Source: PLOWO2-12-38-17 sp963709355 | Lineage (GTDB): Bacteria; Planctomycetota; Brocadiia; Brocadiales; Brocadiaceae | DNA: 64,000 nucleotides | Direction of reading: 5' to 3' | NCBI GenBank assembly: GCA_963709355.1 | Contig: CAVPVY010000005.1 | Coordinates: 186,001 to 250,000, forward strand | Shown: positions 36,545 to 46,300 of the stretch, piece after piece | Position numbering within the stretch: the first letter of the stretch is position 1 | How the letters are laid out: each line of letters starts with the position of its first letter | The notes under the pieces: model-generated | What the model was told of the DNA's origin: nothing | The model's database searches: none | The model's input: the letters and a program-made list of their open reading frames with translations, nothing else | Position numbers and translations under genes: made by a program

Positions 36545-37072
36545 TTAGAATTCTATTCCTTTCTTTGCCTTAACCCCTTTTTTGTAATGATGTTTAACTT
36601 CTCGCATTTCAGTTACTATATCAGCCAATTCAATAATCTTGTTATGCGCATTGCGACCTGTGAGAATAACATTTAGTCTGGTGGGCTTATTTTCCAATAA
36701 TGTAATTACATCGTCAATATTCAAAAGACCATGGTCAATCATGTTATTTATTTCATCAAGAATAACCATGTCATATAAATCAGAAAAAATTTCTTTTTTT
36801 GCATAATTCCAAGCCGTGTTTGCATTTTCAATCGTTGATTCTGCTTGCTTTTCTTTATTTGTTCTTATAAACCCTTGGCCTAACTGAACAATCTTGAAAT
36901 ATGGTTCCAGTCTTTTTATTGCATCGAGTTCACCTGTATGCCATGTCCCTTTTATGAACTGCAACATTATTACCTTCATGTCGTGTCCAGCTGCCCTGAG
37001 TCCAATACCAAGTGCTGCCGTTGTTTTTCCCTTACCATTACCGGTGTTTACTATTATCAATCCTTTTTCCAC
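36545..37072 (-). CDS. cobO: Cob(I)yrinic acid a,c-diamide adenosyltransferase
   Basis: 175 residues, the normal CobO/BtuR/CobA length. ATP-binding NTGNGKGKTTAALGIGLRAA is the family's Walker A; VILDEINNMIDHGLL and LTGRNAHNKIIELADIVTEM follow. It attaches adenosyl to the cobalt of corrinoids, giving coenzyme B12 forms. First of two genes with thyX on the minus strand. No other cobalamin gene is nearby. Confidence 0.94.
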   Translation of the reverse strand: MEKGLIIVNTGNGKGKTTAALGIGLRAAGHDMKVIMLQFIKGTWHTGELDAIKRLEPYFKIVQLGQGFIRTNKEKQAESTIENANTAWNYAKKEIFSDLYDMVILDEINNMIDHGLLNIDDVITLLENKPTRLNVILTGRNAHNKIIELADIVTEMREVKHHYKKGVKAKKGIEF

Positions 37073-37494
37073 TTTAGTTCATTACTTGATCGTTTTTAAA
37101 AACAGATTTGAGTTTAAATTAGGTAATTATGCCTGATAATATTGTGTGCCTGAATCTGTTCTGTATTATATCCATGATACTTAGCTTTTGAACTGTGTAA
37201 CGTAGTATCATAATATTTGAGAAGAGTATATAAATGAGGTTTAAAAGTCAAGAGTATTGAAAGAATAAAAATAGATTGCTTTAGAGTCAACAGTAAAATG
37301 GGATGTTGTTTCATTCATATGTGTTCCCCTTTTTTTAATTGTTGTGATATATTGGTTAGATATTGGGTTTTATTTCTGATTATTGAAATAAGTTGACAAA
37401 TTATTATTAAGTGCGTAATATCGCTTCCGTATACATTCATATACAAAATTCTTGGCATTAATGAAGGATTATATTTCAAAGAAAGGAGTTGTTT
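37073..37494. other. Intergenic region upstream of divergent cobO and khtT
   Basis: 422 bp between divergent units, AT-rich. A strong Shine-Dalgarno AGGAG is at 37484-37488 for khtT. No riboswitch, RNA gene or credible small ORF was recognised; a cobalamin riboswitch before cobO is not apparent. Confidence 0.4.
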
Positions 37495-38004
37495 ATGTCA
37501 GAAATTAAGGAATGCGACCTGCCCGGTATAGGTAAGAAGTTTACCTTAGAGTTGGACTCAGGTGACAAATTGGTTGTAGTAATTCATTTTTCAGGAGAAC
37601 GAGAGGTCTTTAAATTCATGAAAAGCAATGATGAGCCGAGTTCTGTAACCACACTCACCGATGAAGAAGCGCGTCAAATTGGCGCTATTCTGGCTGGCAC
37701 ATACTTCCAGCCGATACACGAAGACGAACAAAAATTGATGATGAAAAATGTAACCATGGAATGGATTAAGATTACAAACGATTCAACCCTGGCAAACAAA
37801 AAGATTGAAGAATTGAACATTAGAAAAATGACCGGCGCTTCTATAACCACGATTATTCGCGGCGAAACGGTAATCCCTAGCCCGCGCGCCGGTGAAATTA
37901 TCAAACCACAGGACACCATTATCATTATAGGAAACAACGAACAGATTAATAAATTTATATCCATCTTTGAAATTAAACACCGTTTAGAAAATGATCGTCA
38001 ATGA
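37495..38004 (+). CDS. khtT: KhtT-like regulatory subunit of a K+/H+ antiporter (RCK_C/TrkA-C)
   Basis: 169 residues. The N-terminal half (DLPGIGKKFTLELDSGDKLV) matches KhtT/YhaT regulators. The C-terminal TrkA-C domain (about 80-165) carries LANKKIEELNIRKMTGASIT and KPQDTIIIIGNNEQINKF, the ligand-binding fold that senses nucleotides such as cyclic-di-AMP in relatives. ATG 37495 is set by AGGAG 6 nt upstream. It overlaps khtU by 14 bp. It probably gates potassium efflux by the membrane partner. Confidence 0.9.
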   Translation: MSEIKECDLPGIGKKFTLELDSGDKLVVVIHFSGEREVFKFMKSNDEPSSVTTLTDEEARQIGAILAGTYFQPIHEDEQKLMMKNVTMEWIKITNDSTLANKKIEELNIRKMTGASITTIIRGETVIPSPRAGEIIKPQDTIIIIGNNEQINKFISIFEIKHRLENDRQ

Positions 38005-39178
38005 AAGTGTGCTATCTTTAGGTATTTCCCTCATTGCCTTATTTATTGCCGGCTTGCTGGCTACCAAGGTTAATCAATCCCTGATTGCCGTATTTATTGT
38101 AGTAGGCATGATTCTCCAGAATTTCTTTCCCGTTACCATTATTACAGAATTCATCGCTATGCTCGGCATTATTTTTATGCTATTTATGTTTGGCCTTGAA
38201 TTTTCGATCGGCAGTTTAGTCAATAACCAGAGAAAGATATTCTTCAGCGGAATTTATGATCTGATATTTAACTTTCCGCTCGGACTGCTTATTGGCTGGT
38301 TGTTAGGATATGACTTAATACGATCTCTTTTGCTTGGAGGTATTATTTATGTAACCAGTTCTGTAATTGTGGCAAAATCTATTATTGATTTAAAACGTTC
38401 GGCGAACCCGGAAACTGAATATATCCTTAATGTCCTGATCTTTGAGGATATGTTTATTGCAACATTCCTTGCATTCATCGTTGGTATCGTTAATTACGGC
38501 CAAATGGACGCAAAGGGCGCTTTTATAGTCATACTGAAGACATCGGTCTTTTTTGCGTTCTTTGTTGTACTTGCCAAAACTTCAAAAAAATTTATAAATA
38601 AAATCATTGACATCGAACATACGGAATTATTTGTAATCCTGATTCTCTCGATTATTGTGCTCTCGGCAGGCGCTGCATCCTATATAGGACTTTCTGAAGC
38701 GATCGGGGCATTTCTTGCCGGTCTCTTGTTATCAGAAACCAAGCAAAGACATAAAATCTCAGAGGCAATAAAGCCCTTTCAACAATTCTCCACGGCAATT
38801 TTCTTCGTAGCATTTGGAATGTCAATTGATTACAAACATATTGGAGACATGATTCCCGTTGGGATATTTATATTCATAATCTCTTCTTTTAGCAAGGTTT
38901 ATGGTGGGTATTTCATTGGGGGAAAATATGCATTAAGCAAAAGGGCTGGACTAAGACTTGGTTTAAGCCTGATTCCCAGGGGAGAATTTTCAATTATCCT
39001 GGCCGGCGCTATTTCTATGAATCCCAATTTGCCCTACCCTCTAAGATCTCTTACTGGTGTTTATGTATTACTCAGCGCCATTATTGGCAGCATCATAATG
39101 AAAGAATCAGACTGGTTTATAAAATGGTTTATTGAAAGGAGAGACACTGAAGTCAAACAAACAAAAAGCCCTTTATAA
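37991..39178 (+). CDS. khtU: CPA2-type cation:proton antiporter, KhtU-like
   Basis: 395 residues, almost entirely hydrophobic, with about 12 transmembrane segments of the Na_H_Exchanger fold. Recognisable parts are FMLFMFGLEFSIGSLV and YVTSSVIVAKSI, the latter covering the discontinuous-helix region, and ISLIPRGEFSIILAGA late in the protein. The adjacent KhtT regulator and 14-bp overlap identify it as the transport subunit of a K+/H+ efflux system. Shorter than KefB/C because no TrkA-N domain is fused. Confidence 0.9.
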   Translation: MIVNESVLSLGISLIALFIAGLLATKVNQSLIAVFIVVGMILQNFFPVTIITEFIAMLGIIFMLFMFGLEFSIGSLVNNQRKIFFSGIYDLIFNFPLGLLIGWLLGYDLIRSLLLGGIIYVTSSVIVAKSIIDLKRSANPETEYILNVLIFEDMFIATFLAFIVGIVNYGQMDAKGAFIVILKTSVFFAFFVVLAKTSKKFINKIIDIEHTELFVILILSIIVLSAGAASYIGLSEAIGAFLAGLLLSETKQRHKISEAIKPFQQFSTAIFFVAFGMSIDYKHIGDMIPVGIFIFIISSFSKVYGGYFIGGKYALSKRAGLRLGLSLIPRGEFSIILAGAISMNPNLPYPLRSLTGVYVLLSAIIGSIIMKESDWFIKWFIERRDTEVKQTKSPL

Positions 39179-39234
39179 GGCTAACTTCTCTAGTACTTGA
39201 GAAACAACCTCTCAATCCCTTTTGCATAAAAGGC

Positions 39235-40258
39235 TTAGCGTAGTATTTTCTTACCCATCTTGCGCCTTACCGACATTAGAATTTCTCTCATCATCAGCCA
39301 CTTGTCTTCCAGTGCCCACATGTGAAAAGGGAGCACACATCCGCATCGTAGGCAATCAACCTGTGGACCCATCATGCACGGTTTTTTAATTTGGCCCTGT
39401 GGATCGAGACAAAAAGAAACCTCCTTGAAGACACAGTTCCTCGTAATCTCCTTACACTTATCAGACTTCATAAGTTTCAGAACGTGACTGGATACACCTA
39501 TAAAATCGCCGTATTTTTCCTCTTTTAGTCTCAGCAGCGTATCTAATATTTCATCACGCAATTCCCAACCAGGCCAAAGATCGTCGTTTTTCAGCCCTCT
39601 TATAGGTGTGTAGATTTGGAATAACCACCCCCGAACACCGATGTCTTTCCATTCTTCAATAAAATATTCGATGTCCTGATAATTCATCTTATTAATTACC
39701 ATCGACACAAGTATTTTTAGCTCAGGCCTGTTAGCATGTTTCTTTATCCTTTCATGACAGCCCTCTCCACGAATGGCATCGTGCATCTCCTTCTTGCCGT
39801 CCACTGAGATATAAAAATTAACGTCAGGCCAATTAGGAAGTTCAATAGTACCATTGGTAGCAACCAGGTTCGACCTGAAATATTTCATGCCGCGCCCTAT
39901 TAATTCTTTTCTTAGCAGAGGTTCTCCACCTATCCAGGAGCATTGATAAAACGGAAAATCCATCTCTTTTAAACTCTCCAGTTTTTCTATCCATGCATCA
40001 TCACTGAGTTCGGGACTTTCTTCATAATCATGTGCGTAGAAATAACAATGTTTACAGCGCAAATTACAACGATTAGTGATATCAATTGCTCCTATTGTGC
40101 CTTTAGGTTTGCCGAATAGAATCGAATCTGGTCAAATCGTACAATTTAAAGAAAAACCTTGTCCTATCCTTCCCTATCTTGTGGCAGGAATAATCGAATA
40201 ACTTATCTCTAACCGTCTTTTTTGGACCGAATTGTGTATTTCTTAAAGTGTTAATCAT
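39235..40258 (-). pseudogene. Radical SAM protein, frameshifted near the N-terminus
   Basis: The frame ending at 39235 contains the radical SAM cluster motif CNLRCKHCY and Cys residues later (CMMGPQVDCLRCGC) suggestive of a SPASM-type auxiliary cluster. It is open back only to a TGA near 40125, with no good start before the cluster. Another frame starting at ATG 40258 reads MINTLRNTQFGPKKTVRDKL and then LYDLTRFDSI, and joins LFGKPKGTIGAIDITNRC after a one-base shift near 40105-40118. Thus one gene, broken by an extra base. The ATG overlaps the stop of the secreted protein gene in ATGA. The substrate is unknown. Confidence 0.8.
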
Positions 40259-40821
40259 TTTACATCAGAAAAATCAATTTTATATTTTTTCTGAACGTTT
40301 CTGGTTTTTACTGTAATGGTTGTGCTTGCATCTGCATCTACCCTATCCTGTTGAAATACACCAACGATGCCTTGTTTATTGTCTTTACGTTTCATACCAA
40401 ATTCCGCCTTCTGAGGCAGTATATTGTTTGTTCCCTGAATGAGTATGATTTGTACCTCTTCTGGTGCTTTTACATCTTCGTCTGAAATAACTACAACTAC
40501 GTCAAAGGTAGTAGATTCCTCGATTGACTTTTTATCTTCATCTGACAGCGTTTTGTCATTCATATTCATCATGGCGGAAATAATCGCAGTGTGTATGTAT
40601 TTGCTCATTATTAACCCGCCTTCACCGGTAGGATAATCGCCAAAGCAAGCCTTTTTTACAATATCGCTGCCTAAAATTTCTTTTCCTTTATATTTTGCCC
40701 CATAATCTATCGCTTCCTGAATTTGTTTTTGTGTTAAATTTGTATCAAACGCATCTAACTGTGTAAATATTCCAATTATAGAAATGTAAATTATACATAA
40801 AGACCATGTAAATGTTTTCAT
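40255..40821 (-). CDS. Secreted hypothetical protein
   Basis: 188 residues. Signal peptide (MKTFTWSLCIIYISIIGIFT) and a mature part without a family I can name. Features: YGAKYKGKEILGSDIVKKACF, a single Cys, a hydrophobic strand (FDVVVVISDE) and a C-terminus of beta character (TITVKTRNVQKKYKIDF). Translationally coupled by an ATGA overlap to the broken radical SAM gene, so the two products may act together; a peptide-modification pairing is speculative. GAGAAATTTATG precedes the gene as ribosome-binding region. Confidence 0.75.
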   Translation of the reverse strand: MKTFTWSLCIIYISIIGIFTQLDAFDTNLTQKQIQEAIDYGAKYKGKEILGSDIVKKACFGDYPTGEGGLIMSKYIHTAIISAMMNMNDKTLSDEDKKSIEESTTFDVVVVISDEDVKAPEEVQIILIQGTNNILPQKAEFGMKRKDNKQGIVGVFQQDRVDADASTTITVKTRNVQKKYKIDFSDVK

Positions 40822-41031
40822 AAATTTCTCTTTTAATATAATGGTGATTAGGAAGTTTGGATTCTATTTCTTGCGGGGTGATCTATCTCTTTATCTGATA
40901 ACCACTGTAAGCAAGAGAGATAAAACAATGTGGATTAAAATTTGAGTTTTAACTTTACTAGTAGGGCAAAAGAGAATTTATCACCGTTAAGTTTAAAAAT
41001 ATAGTTTTAAATGTCTCTCTATTATCCTTAG

Positions 41032-41391
41032 TTATTCTTCGCAGAGTTTAAGATTTTTTCCTGTTATCAAACTAATTTTTCGTCCCAAATTCTTCATTTC
41101 TTTGAGGCTAATACGTTTTGAGGTTTCACCGACTTTGGATACAAGTACTTTTCTCCCATCCGTTAAATTTAATAATACCAGGTATTTCAAGCAGTTAGTC
41201 GGGAATGAATCCTTAGCATCTATTGCAACCTCTACACTCTTAATCTTGGAAAATGGAAAGCTCTCCTCATTGTCAAAAAAAAGTGTCCTTCTTGTTCTAG
41301 TTGTTACCTGCTCAGTCTTTCCGTCAATTGTTATCGTCTTGAAAAAGGAACCTAAAACTAGTTTATTTGTGGCTTTTTTCTTTACTACCAT
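41032..41391 (-). CDS. Hypothetical protein (119 aa), PH-like
   Basis: 119 residues, no signal peptide. AGGAGG lies just upstream of the start, supporting expression. The sequence alternates beta-strand and charged segments, for example RRTLFFDNEESFPFSKIKSV and VLLNLTDGRKVLVSK, and ends in a helix. Such patterns occur in bacterial PH-like domains, but I cannot assign a family. Flanked by a secreted hypothetical and a foldase, on the same strand. Confidence 0.6.
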   Translation of the reverse strand: MVVKKKATNKLVLGSFFKTITIDGKTEQVTTRTRRTLFFDNEESFPFSKIKSVEVAIDAKDSFPTNCLKYLVLLNLTDGRKVLVSKVGETSKRISLKEMKNLGRKISLITGKNLKLCEE

Positions 41392-41825
41392 TGATTTTAT
41401 ACCTCCTTTTTCAATAATTGTTATTAAAATATTGTTTTTAAAGATTTATTGTAAATTGTTTTTCTTTAAATTTGGAAGACCCAAAAGGCGACAAAACTGA
41501 TATACAATTGTGGCAATTTGGATGTTTATTTTAAAGAATAAGCAAATTTTATGAAATGTATCAAACATAATTTATATAGTCAGAATTATTGTTTTTTCAG
41601 GACTTGTGTACATCTATATCTGTCTAATAGGTCTTTAATGAAGTTCATTTACGTGATTAAGATAATAAAATGAGAATAAAAAAGCAACTTAAAATGTTAT
41701 TTGCGGCGATAAAAAGAGTCTTTAGTTTTGAATTTTATAAATAAAAATCCCCCTTTATCCTAATTCGTTAAATGGATTAAGGGGGATGTTCTAATTAAAC
41801 ATAGTAAAGATGAAAATTTAATTAA
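41392..41825. other. Intergenic region containing the foldase terminator
   Basis: 434 bp, AT-rich, between two minus-strand genes. It includes the terminator at 41747-41787, listed separately, and presumably the promoter of the 119-aa gene. Nothing else recognised. Confidence 0.4.
41747..41787 (-). terminator. Intrinsic terminator of the PpiC-type foldase gene
   Basis: ATCCCCCTTTATCC (41747-41760) pairs with GGATTAAGGGGGAT (41774-41787) with one mismatch, a 14-bp stem and 13-nt loop. Reading leftward it is followed by TTTTATTTAT. It lies 38 bp after the foldase stop. Confidence 0.85.
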
Positions 41826-42905
41826 CTATGCACCAGTCTTGATTTCTATCTTTGCATTCTGTTTAAGTTGCATTAGTAATACCCTGGCTTTTTCTGATAG
41901 TAAATCCATCTTGGCCTGTTGTTTTATATCGTCAAACGGAACATCTTTTCCTTGCTTTATCTCTGTGACTTTTATTATGTGATACCCAAACTCTGTTTTC
42001 ACGGGAGCACTTACTTCTCCCACTTTTAATGAAAAAGCCGTGGCAGCAAACGGTTCGACCATTTGTCCTCTTCTCTTGAAAAATCCAAGATCACCCCCAT
42101 TTTCTTTTGAAGGACAATCAGAGTTCTGTTTTGCAAGTTCAGCAAAATCCTTCCCTCCATCTACCTCTATCTTTAACTTATCAATCTTTGCCTTTGCTTT
42201 TGCCAGTTCTTCCGCTGTCTTCATTTCCCGCGTGTCTACCAAAATATGACTTGCCTTTACCTCTGTCCCGTCATAAACAGCCTTATTCTGCTCGAAATAT
42301 GTCTTTATGTTGTTATCATTGAAATCTTTACTAAGGTATCTTTCAAAGGAAAGCGATATAACAATGTCCTTCCTTAATTCATCTAAGCTGGTACCGTGTT
42401 TTTCTAATACCTCATCAATTGGCGTATCTTTCAAACTTGGATTCGATTTAATATCCACAGTTACTTTATTTATTTCAGCTTCCACTTCAGCCTGTGGTAC
42501 TTCAATTTTATTATTCCTTATATATTGTAAAAATAGTTTTTCGTTAATCAGACCTTCTACTATTTGTCTTGTGACAAGAGGAACCTGTTCTTCGGTGACT
42601 CGGTCTTTGATTCTGTTTAAAAGTCTATTAACTTCTTTTTGTATTATATTTTCATCATTTACTGTTGCTACTACCATGTTTTCATCCTCCTGCTTTACAG
42701 ATGATGTTTCAGCCTGCACAGCGGATGGTGTGCTTTTACCTGATGAGGTTTCTGGTTGTTTGGTCTCTTTTTTAGACTCCTTTTTAGCAGTTTTCTTTTC
42801 TGTAGTGGCTTTCTTTGTATCTGTCTCAGCAGCGGAGGCGCTTAGATGAATGCATAAGATTCCGCACAAAACTATTCCTAATGGCTTAATAAAACCTCTT
42901 AACAT
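41826..42905 (-). CDS. PpiC/SurA-type peptidyl-prolyl isomerase, secreted foldase
   Basis: 359 residues. Signal peptide (GFIKPLGIVLCGILCIHLSA), a Lys/Glu/Thr-rich linker (about 25-70), a SurA_N-like helical domain (about 75-205) and a parvulin domain (about 215-310) with KASHILVDTREM, NSDCPSKENGGDLGFFKRRG and FGYHIIKVTEIKQG. It catalyses prolyl isomerisation and assists folding of exported proteins. A strong terminator follows. Confidence 0.92.
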   Translation of the reverse strand: MLRGFIKPLGIVLCGILCIHLSASAAETDTKKATTEKKTAKKESKKETKQPETSSGKSTPSAVQAETSSVKQEDENMVVATVNDENIIQKEVNRLLNRIKDRVTEEQVPLVTRQIVEGLINEKLFLQYIRNNKIEVPQAEVEAEINKVTVDIKSNPSLKDTPIDEVLEKHGTSLDELRKDIVISLSFERYLSKDFNDNNIKTYFEQNKAVYDGTEVKASHILVDTREMKTAEELAKAKAKIDKLKIEVDGGKDFAELAKQNSDCPSKENGGDLGFFKRRGQMVEPFAATAFSLKVGEVSAPVKTEFGYHIIKVTEIKQGKDVPFDDIKQQAKMDLLSEKARVLLMQLKQNAKIEIKTGA

Positions 42906-43311
42906 GGATTTCTCCTATAAAAAATTCAAATAAAATACAATTCCAAAATTCTAATAAATAATAACCAATAAATCAAACTAGTTATTTTTTATTTACAAAT
43001 AATTTAGTTTTTATAGTAAACGTAAAAATAAACTAAAATAAACGTGTCGTCGCAGGTTTTTAACCTGTATAAAATGCGAAAACCTTCGATTAACTCAGAA
43101 CAGACCGTAAAGGTTATAACTACAGAATGTTTTTCAAGATTTATGGTGTTCACTGTAATTGAAGATTATCAATAGATTAGGAATTCACTTATGGTAATGG
43201 ATTTTATTTGACAATTTTATATATAAGTCCTAACCTTAAATTAGGCATTTGGCGACCTTGGATGGCTGCCTCTTTCGTCCCCAATTTAATAGGGGATGGA
43301 AATTCCTTAAC
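42906..43311. other. Intergenic region upstream of the DUF4175 gene
   Basis: 406 bp between divergent genes. It contains a 35-bp element at 43272-43306 that resembles a lone CRISPR repeat: CTTTCGTCCCC, an AT core, then GGGGATGGAAATTCC. Only one copy is present and there is no array. The remainder is AT-rich without a recognisable RNA. Confidence 0.4.
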
Positions 43312-46300
43312 ATGAAACTAAATAAAAGACTATATATGTTAAAAGATGTTATGTATAGAATATGTTTGAAATTAAATCAATTTATAAAAAATATCTCCGA
43401 TTTTGTTAGCCTGATTAGCTTTAGGGATAAAAAGACACAAGTCACCGGGAGTATAATAAAATCGTCCATGCAAATTGTTTGTAAAAACATTATTAAAGAC
43501 CGATTTTGTGGAGGAATAGCTTTATTATTTTCTGTATGCATACTCTTATTGCTATTAGGCGCCGGTTTTATTAACATTCTTTTAAGGTTTCCTTTCTGCT
43601 TTAACATCTTTTATATTTTAGGCCTGCTTGCGTTACTTTTCGTCTTTTTAAAGATAATACTATTTCCTTTTATATCATTATTGAATGTAGAAAAGATAGC
43701 CATCCTGATTGAACAAAAATATCCTTCTCTGAATAACTCGCTTATTAGTTCAATTCAGTTAGCAAAAGACAAATGTCTGTTTAGAACAAATAGAAATAAG
43801 TCGGGAAAAACACACATTGAATATTCTGAGCAATTAATTTCCATGCTCATAACTGATACGGCAGATCGCTTAAATAATCTTGATCTTAATCGTGTAGTTA
43901 ATAATAAATTCCTTAGGATAGGTTGTGTGATTCTTAGTATCTCCTTGTTTATTGCTGGTATCGTTTGTTTGTTTAAACGGTCATATATTAATGAGAACAT
44001 ACCACTTCTTCTCAGTTTTTTAAGTAATGAAAAGGGCATTGGTACAAAAGTATTATCTGCATACCTAGGCCCTGCAATTGGCGATATAACAACAGGCTAT
44101 AGGTATCCTCTTTATACAGGATTGCAAACAAAGACTTTGTATAATTCCACAGGAGATATTCAGGCTCTGAAAGGTAGTGAGGTGCAGATAAGCGCTATTA
44201 CCAGCCGAAGCCTATCATCGGCAGGTATTGTTTTAAAAGATTCAACTAGAATTCCTTTTGTAGTGGAAAATGGCAAGATGTTAAAGGGCGTTTTATCGCT
44301 TCTTGAAGATGATACGTACGTTTTCGAAACCGTTGATACAAATGGCAGGATATTCAAGGATACTATAATTCACACTATCCATGTTGAACAGGACCGATTT
44401 CCTGAGGTCACTCTCGTTGCCCCTGCAAAAGATATAACTGTCAATGAAAAGGATACCTTAGAAATAAAATATACAACAAAGGACGATTTTAGCGTAAGTG
44501 AAATTTCGCTTGTATTTGAACACGGAGGTGAGAAAAAGACGAAACCTCTTGCCAGTTTTAGCAAAAGGCAATTACAATATAATGGTGCCTATTCGTGGTC
44601 ATTAACAGAATTAAATTTACAACCGGACGACAAGGTTGCATATCATATAGAGGTAAAGGACAATGATGCTATTTCAGGTCCTAAGGTTAGCAGTTCCAAA
44701 ACTTATTATCTGGAGATTTATAGTTCAAGAAAAAAGCATCAGGAACTGGTTCAAATGCAAGAAGCGCTTTTGCATGAGATGCTGTATTTGTTATCTGATG
44801 ATTTAACAAAGAGAATTGATGATGAAAAATGTTTGTCTAGGGATTATTTAATTATGACACAAGATGGAATTCAGGTACGCGTGGAAAGGGTAATCAACCT
44901 GTTTACCGATATCCTGATTGGTATGCAGGATGATTCTATGGCTAATTATGGTGTTTTCTATTCTCTCGAAAATCTAAAAAACAAATTCCGGGATGTTACA
45001 GAGAAGAAAAGGAATGCCCTCAAACAGTCAATTGGGGATATTTCTGGAGAATCAATACCTGCGGAAGTATTGAATGGATTACTGAAATACCAGGATGAAG
45101 AGATTGTTGTGATTGAAGATACCATTATCTTCCTTAACGAGTTAATCCATAAACAAAAGCTGGATGACGTTATAGATACAGGTAAAAAGCTGATTCAATC
45201 CCAGAATAATATTGATAAATTACTTGAGAAGTTACGCGAGGGCGCAGATGCCGGCATAAATGAGAAGGTGTTATCCGAACTTAAACGGATCGAAGAGACC
45301 ATCCAGCAGATGATGGAAAAACTTATGCAGATGGCACAAACCGAACACATGGATGAATTCCTCAATGCAGATGCCTTCAGGCAGATTGAACAGCAGGATA
45401 TTATGAAAGAACTGGATACTATGAGAGACGCATTTAACAAGGGGGATATGGACGCTGCTTTGAAAGCTGCTCAAAGTTTACTTGCAGCCCTTCAAGGAAT
45501 GATGAACCAGATGAGATCTTCTGCACAAAATATGGCAGACTCTTCATTTAATAATATGCTCAAAGATACAAATCAATTACTCGATAAGATATCTGAATTG
45601 GAAAATAAGCAAAGGGAACTAACTGAAAACACGGATAAACTAAAAAAGGATATCCAGCAGCGCACAGCAGAATCAATGAACGATGCATTCAAATCATTTT
45701 TCGAAAGACAGCAAAAAAGACTTAAAGTTATTAAAGAAGATTTATCAGAAACAAGAGATTTAGTTGCAAAAAAAGAATTGATACAGGAATACATCCGTGT
45801 AAATCGTGATTTAAAACGTATGGCTGAAGAAAGAGATATGATGGCAAGTCGCCTTAGTGAGTTGTTTGGCAGTGAGGAAGATGTAGAAAAATTCGAGAAA
45901 GAATCTGGTGAATTATCTAAACTTTTTGGACAGAATGCAGAACTCAACAGAGAAATCAACAGAGACCCGATACAAAGGGATTTCCTCAATATATCCAGAG
46001 AATTACCACAAACAGAGGAGACATTATCACATTTAGAAGAGATGCTGAGTGGATGGGATATAAAGGAGTCATTAAACCTATCAAAAGAAATGTCGCAGAA
46101 TTTAAATAAATGGAATAGTCGTTTACAGCATATCATTGAGCAGAAGAAATCGGAGATTGATGAAAAAGACCTGAATATGGCAAAGAAAGTTGAGGAAGCC
46201 GCTGATTTGAATCAGCATATTATTAAGGACCTAGATGTTATGATGCAGATGCTTGAACAACAACAGACCGATAGTTTGACACAGGAAGACCATAATAATT

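Noticed and set aside
37114..37314. 66-codon ORF upstream of khtT
   Set aside because: AT-rich shadow frame in a promoter region without recognisable sequence or ribosome-binding site.
43272..43306. CRISPR array
   Set aside because: A single repeat-like unit with no second copy or spacers in the window.
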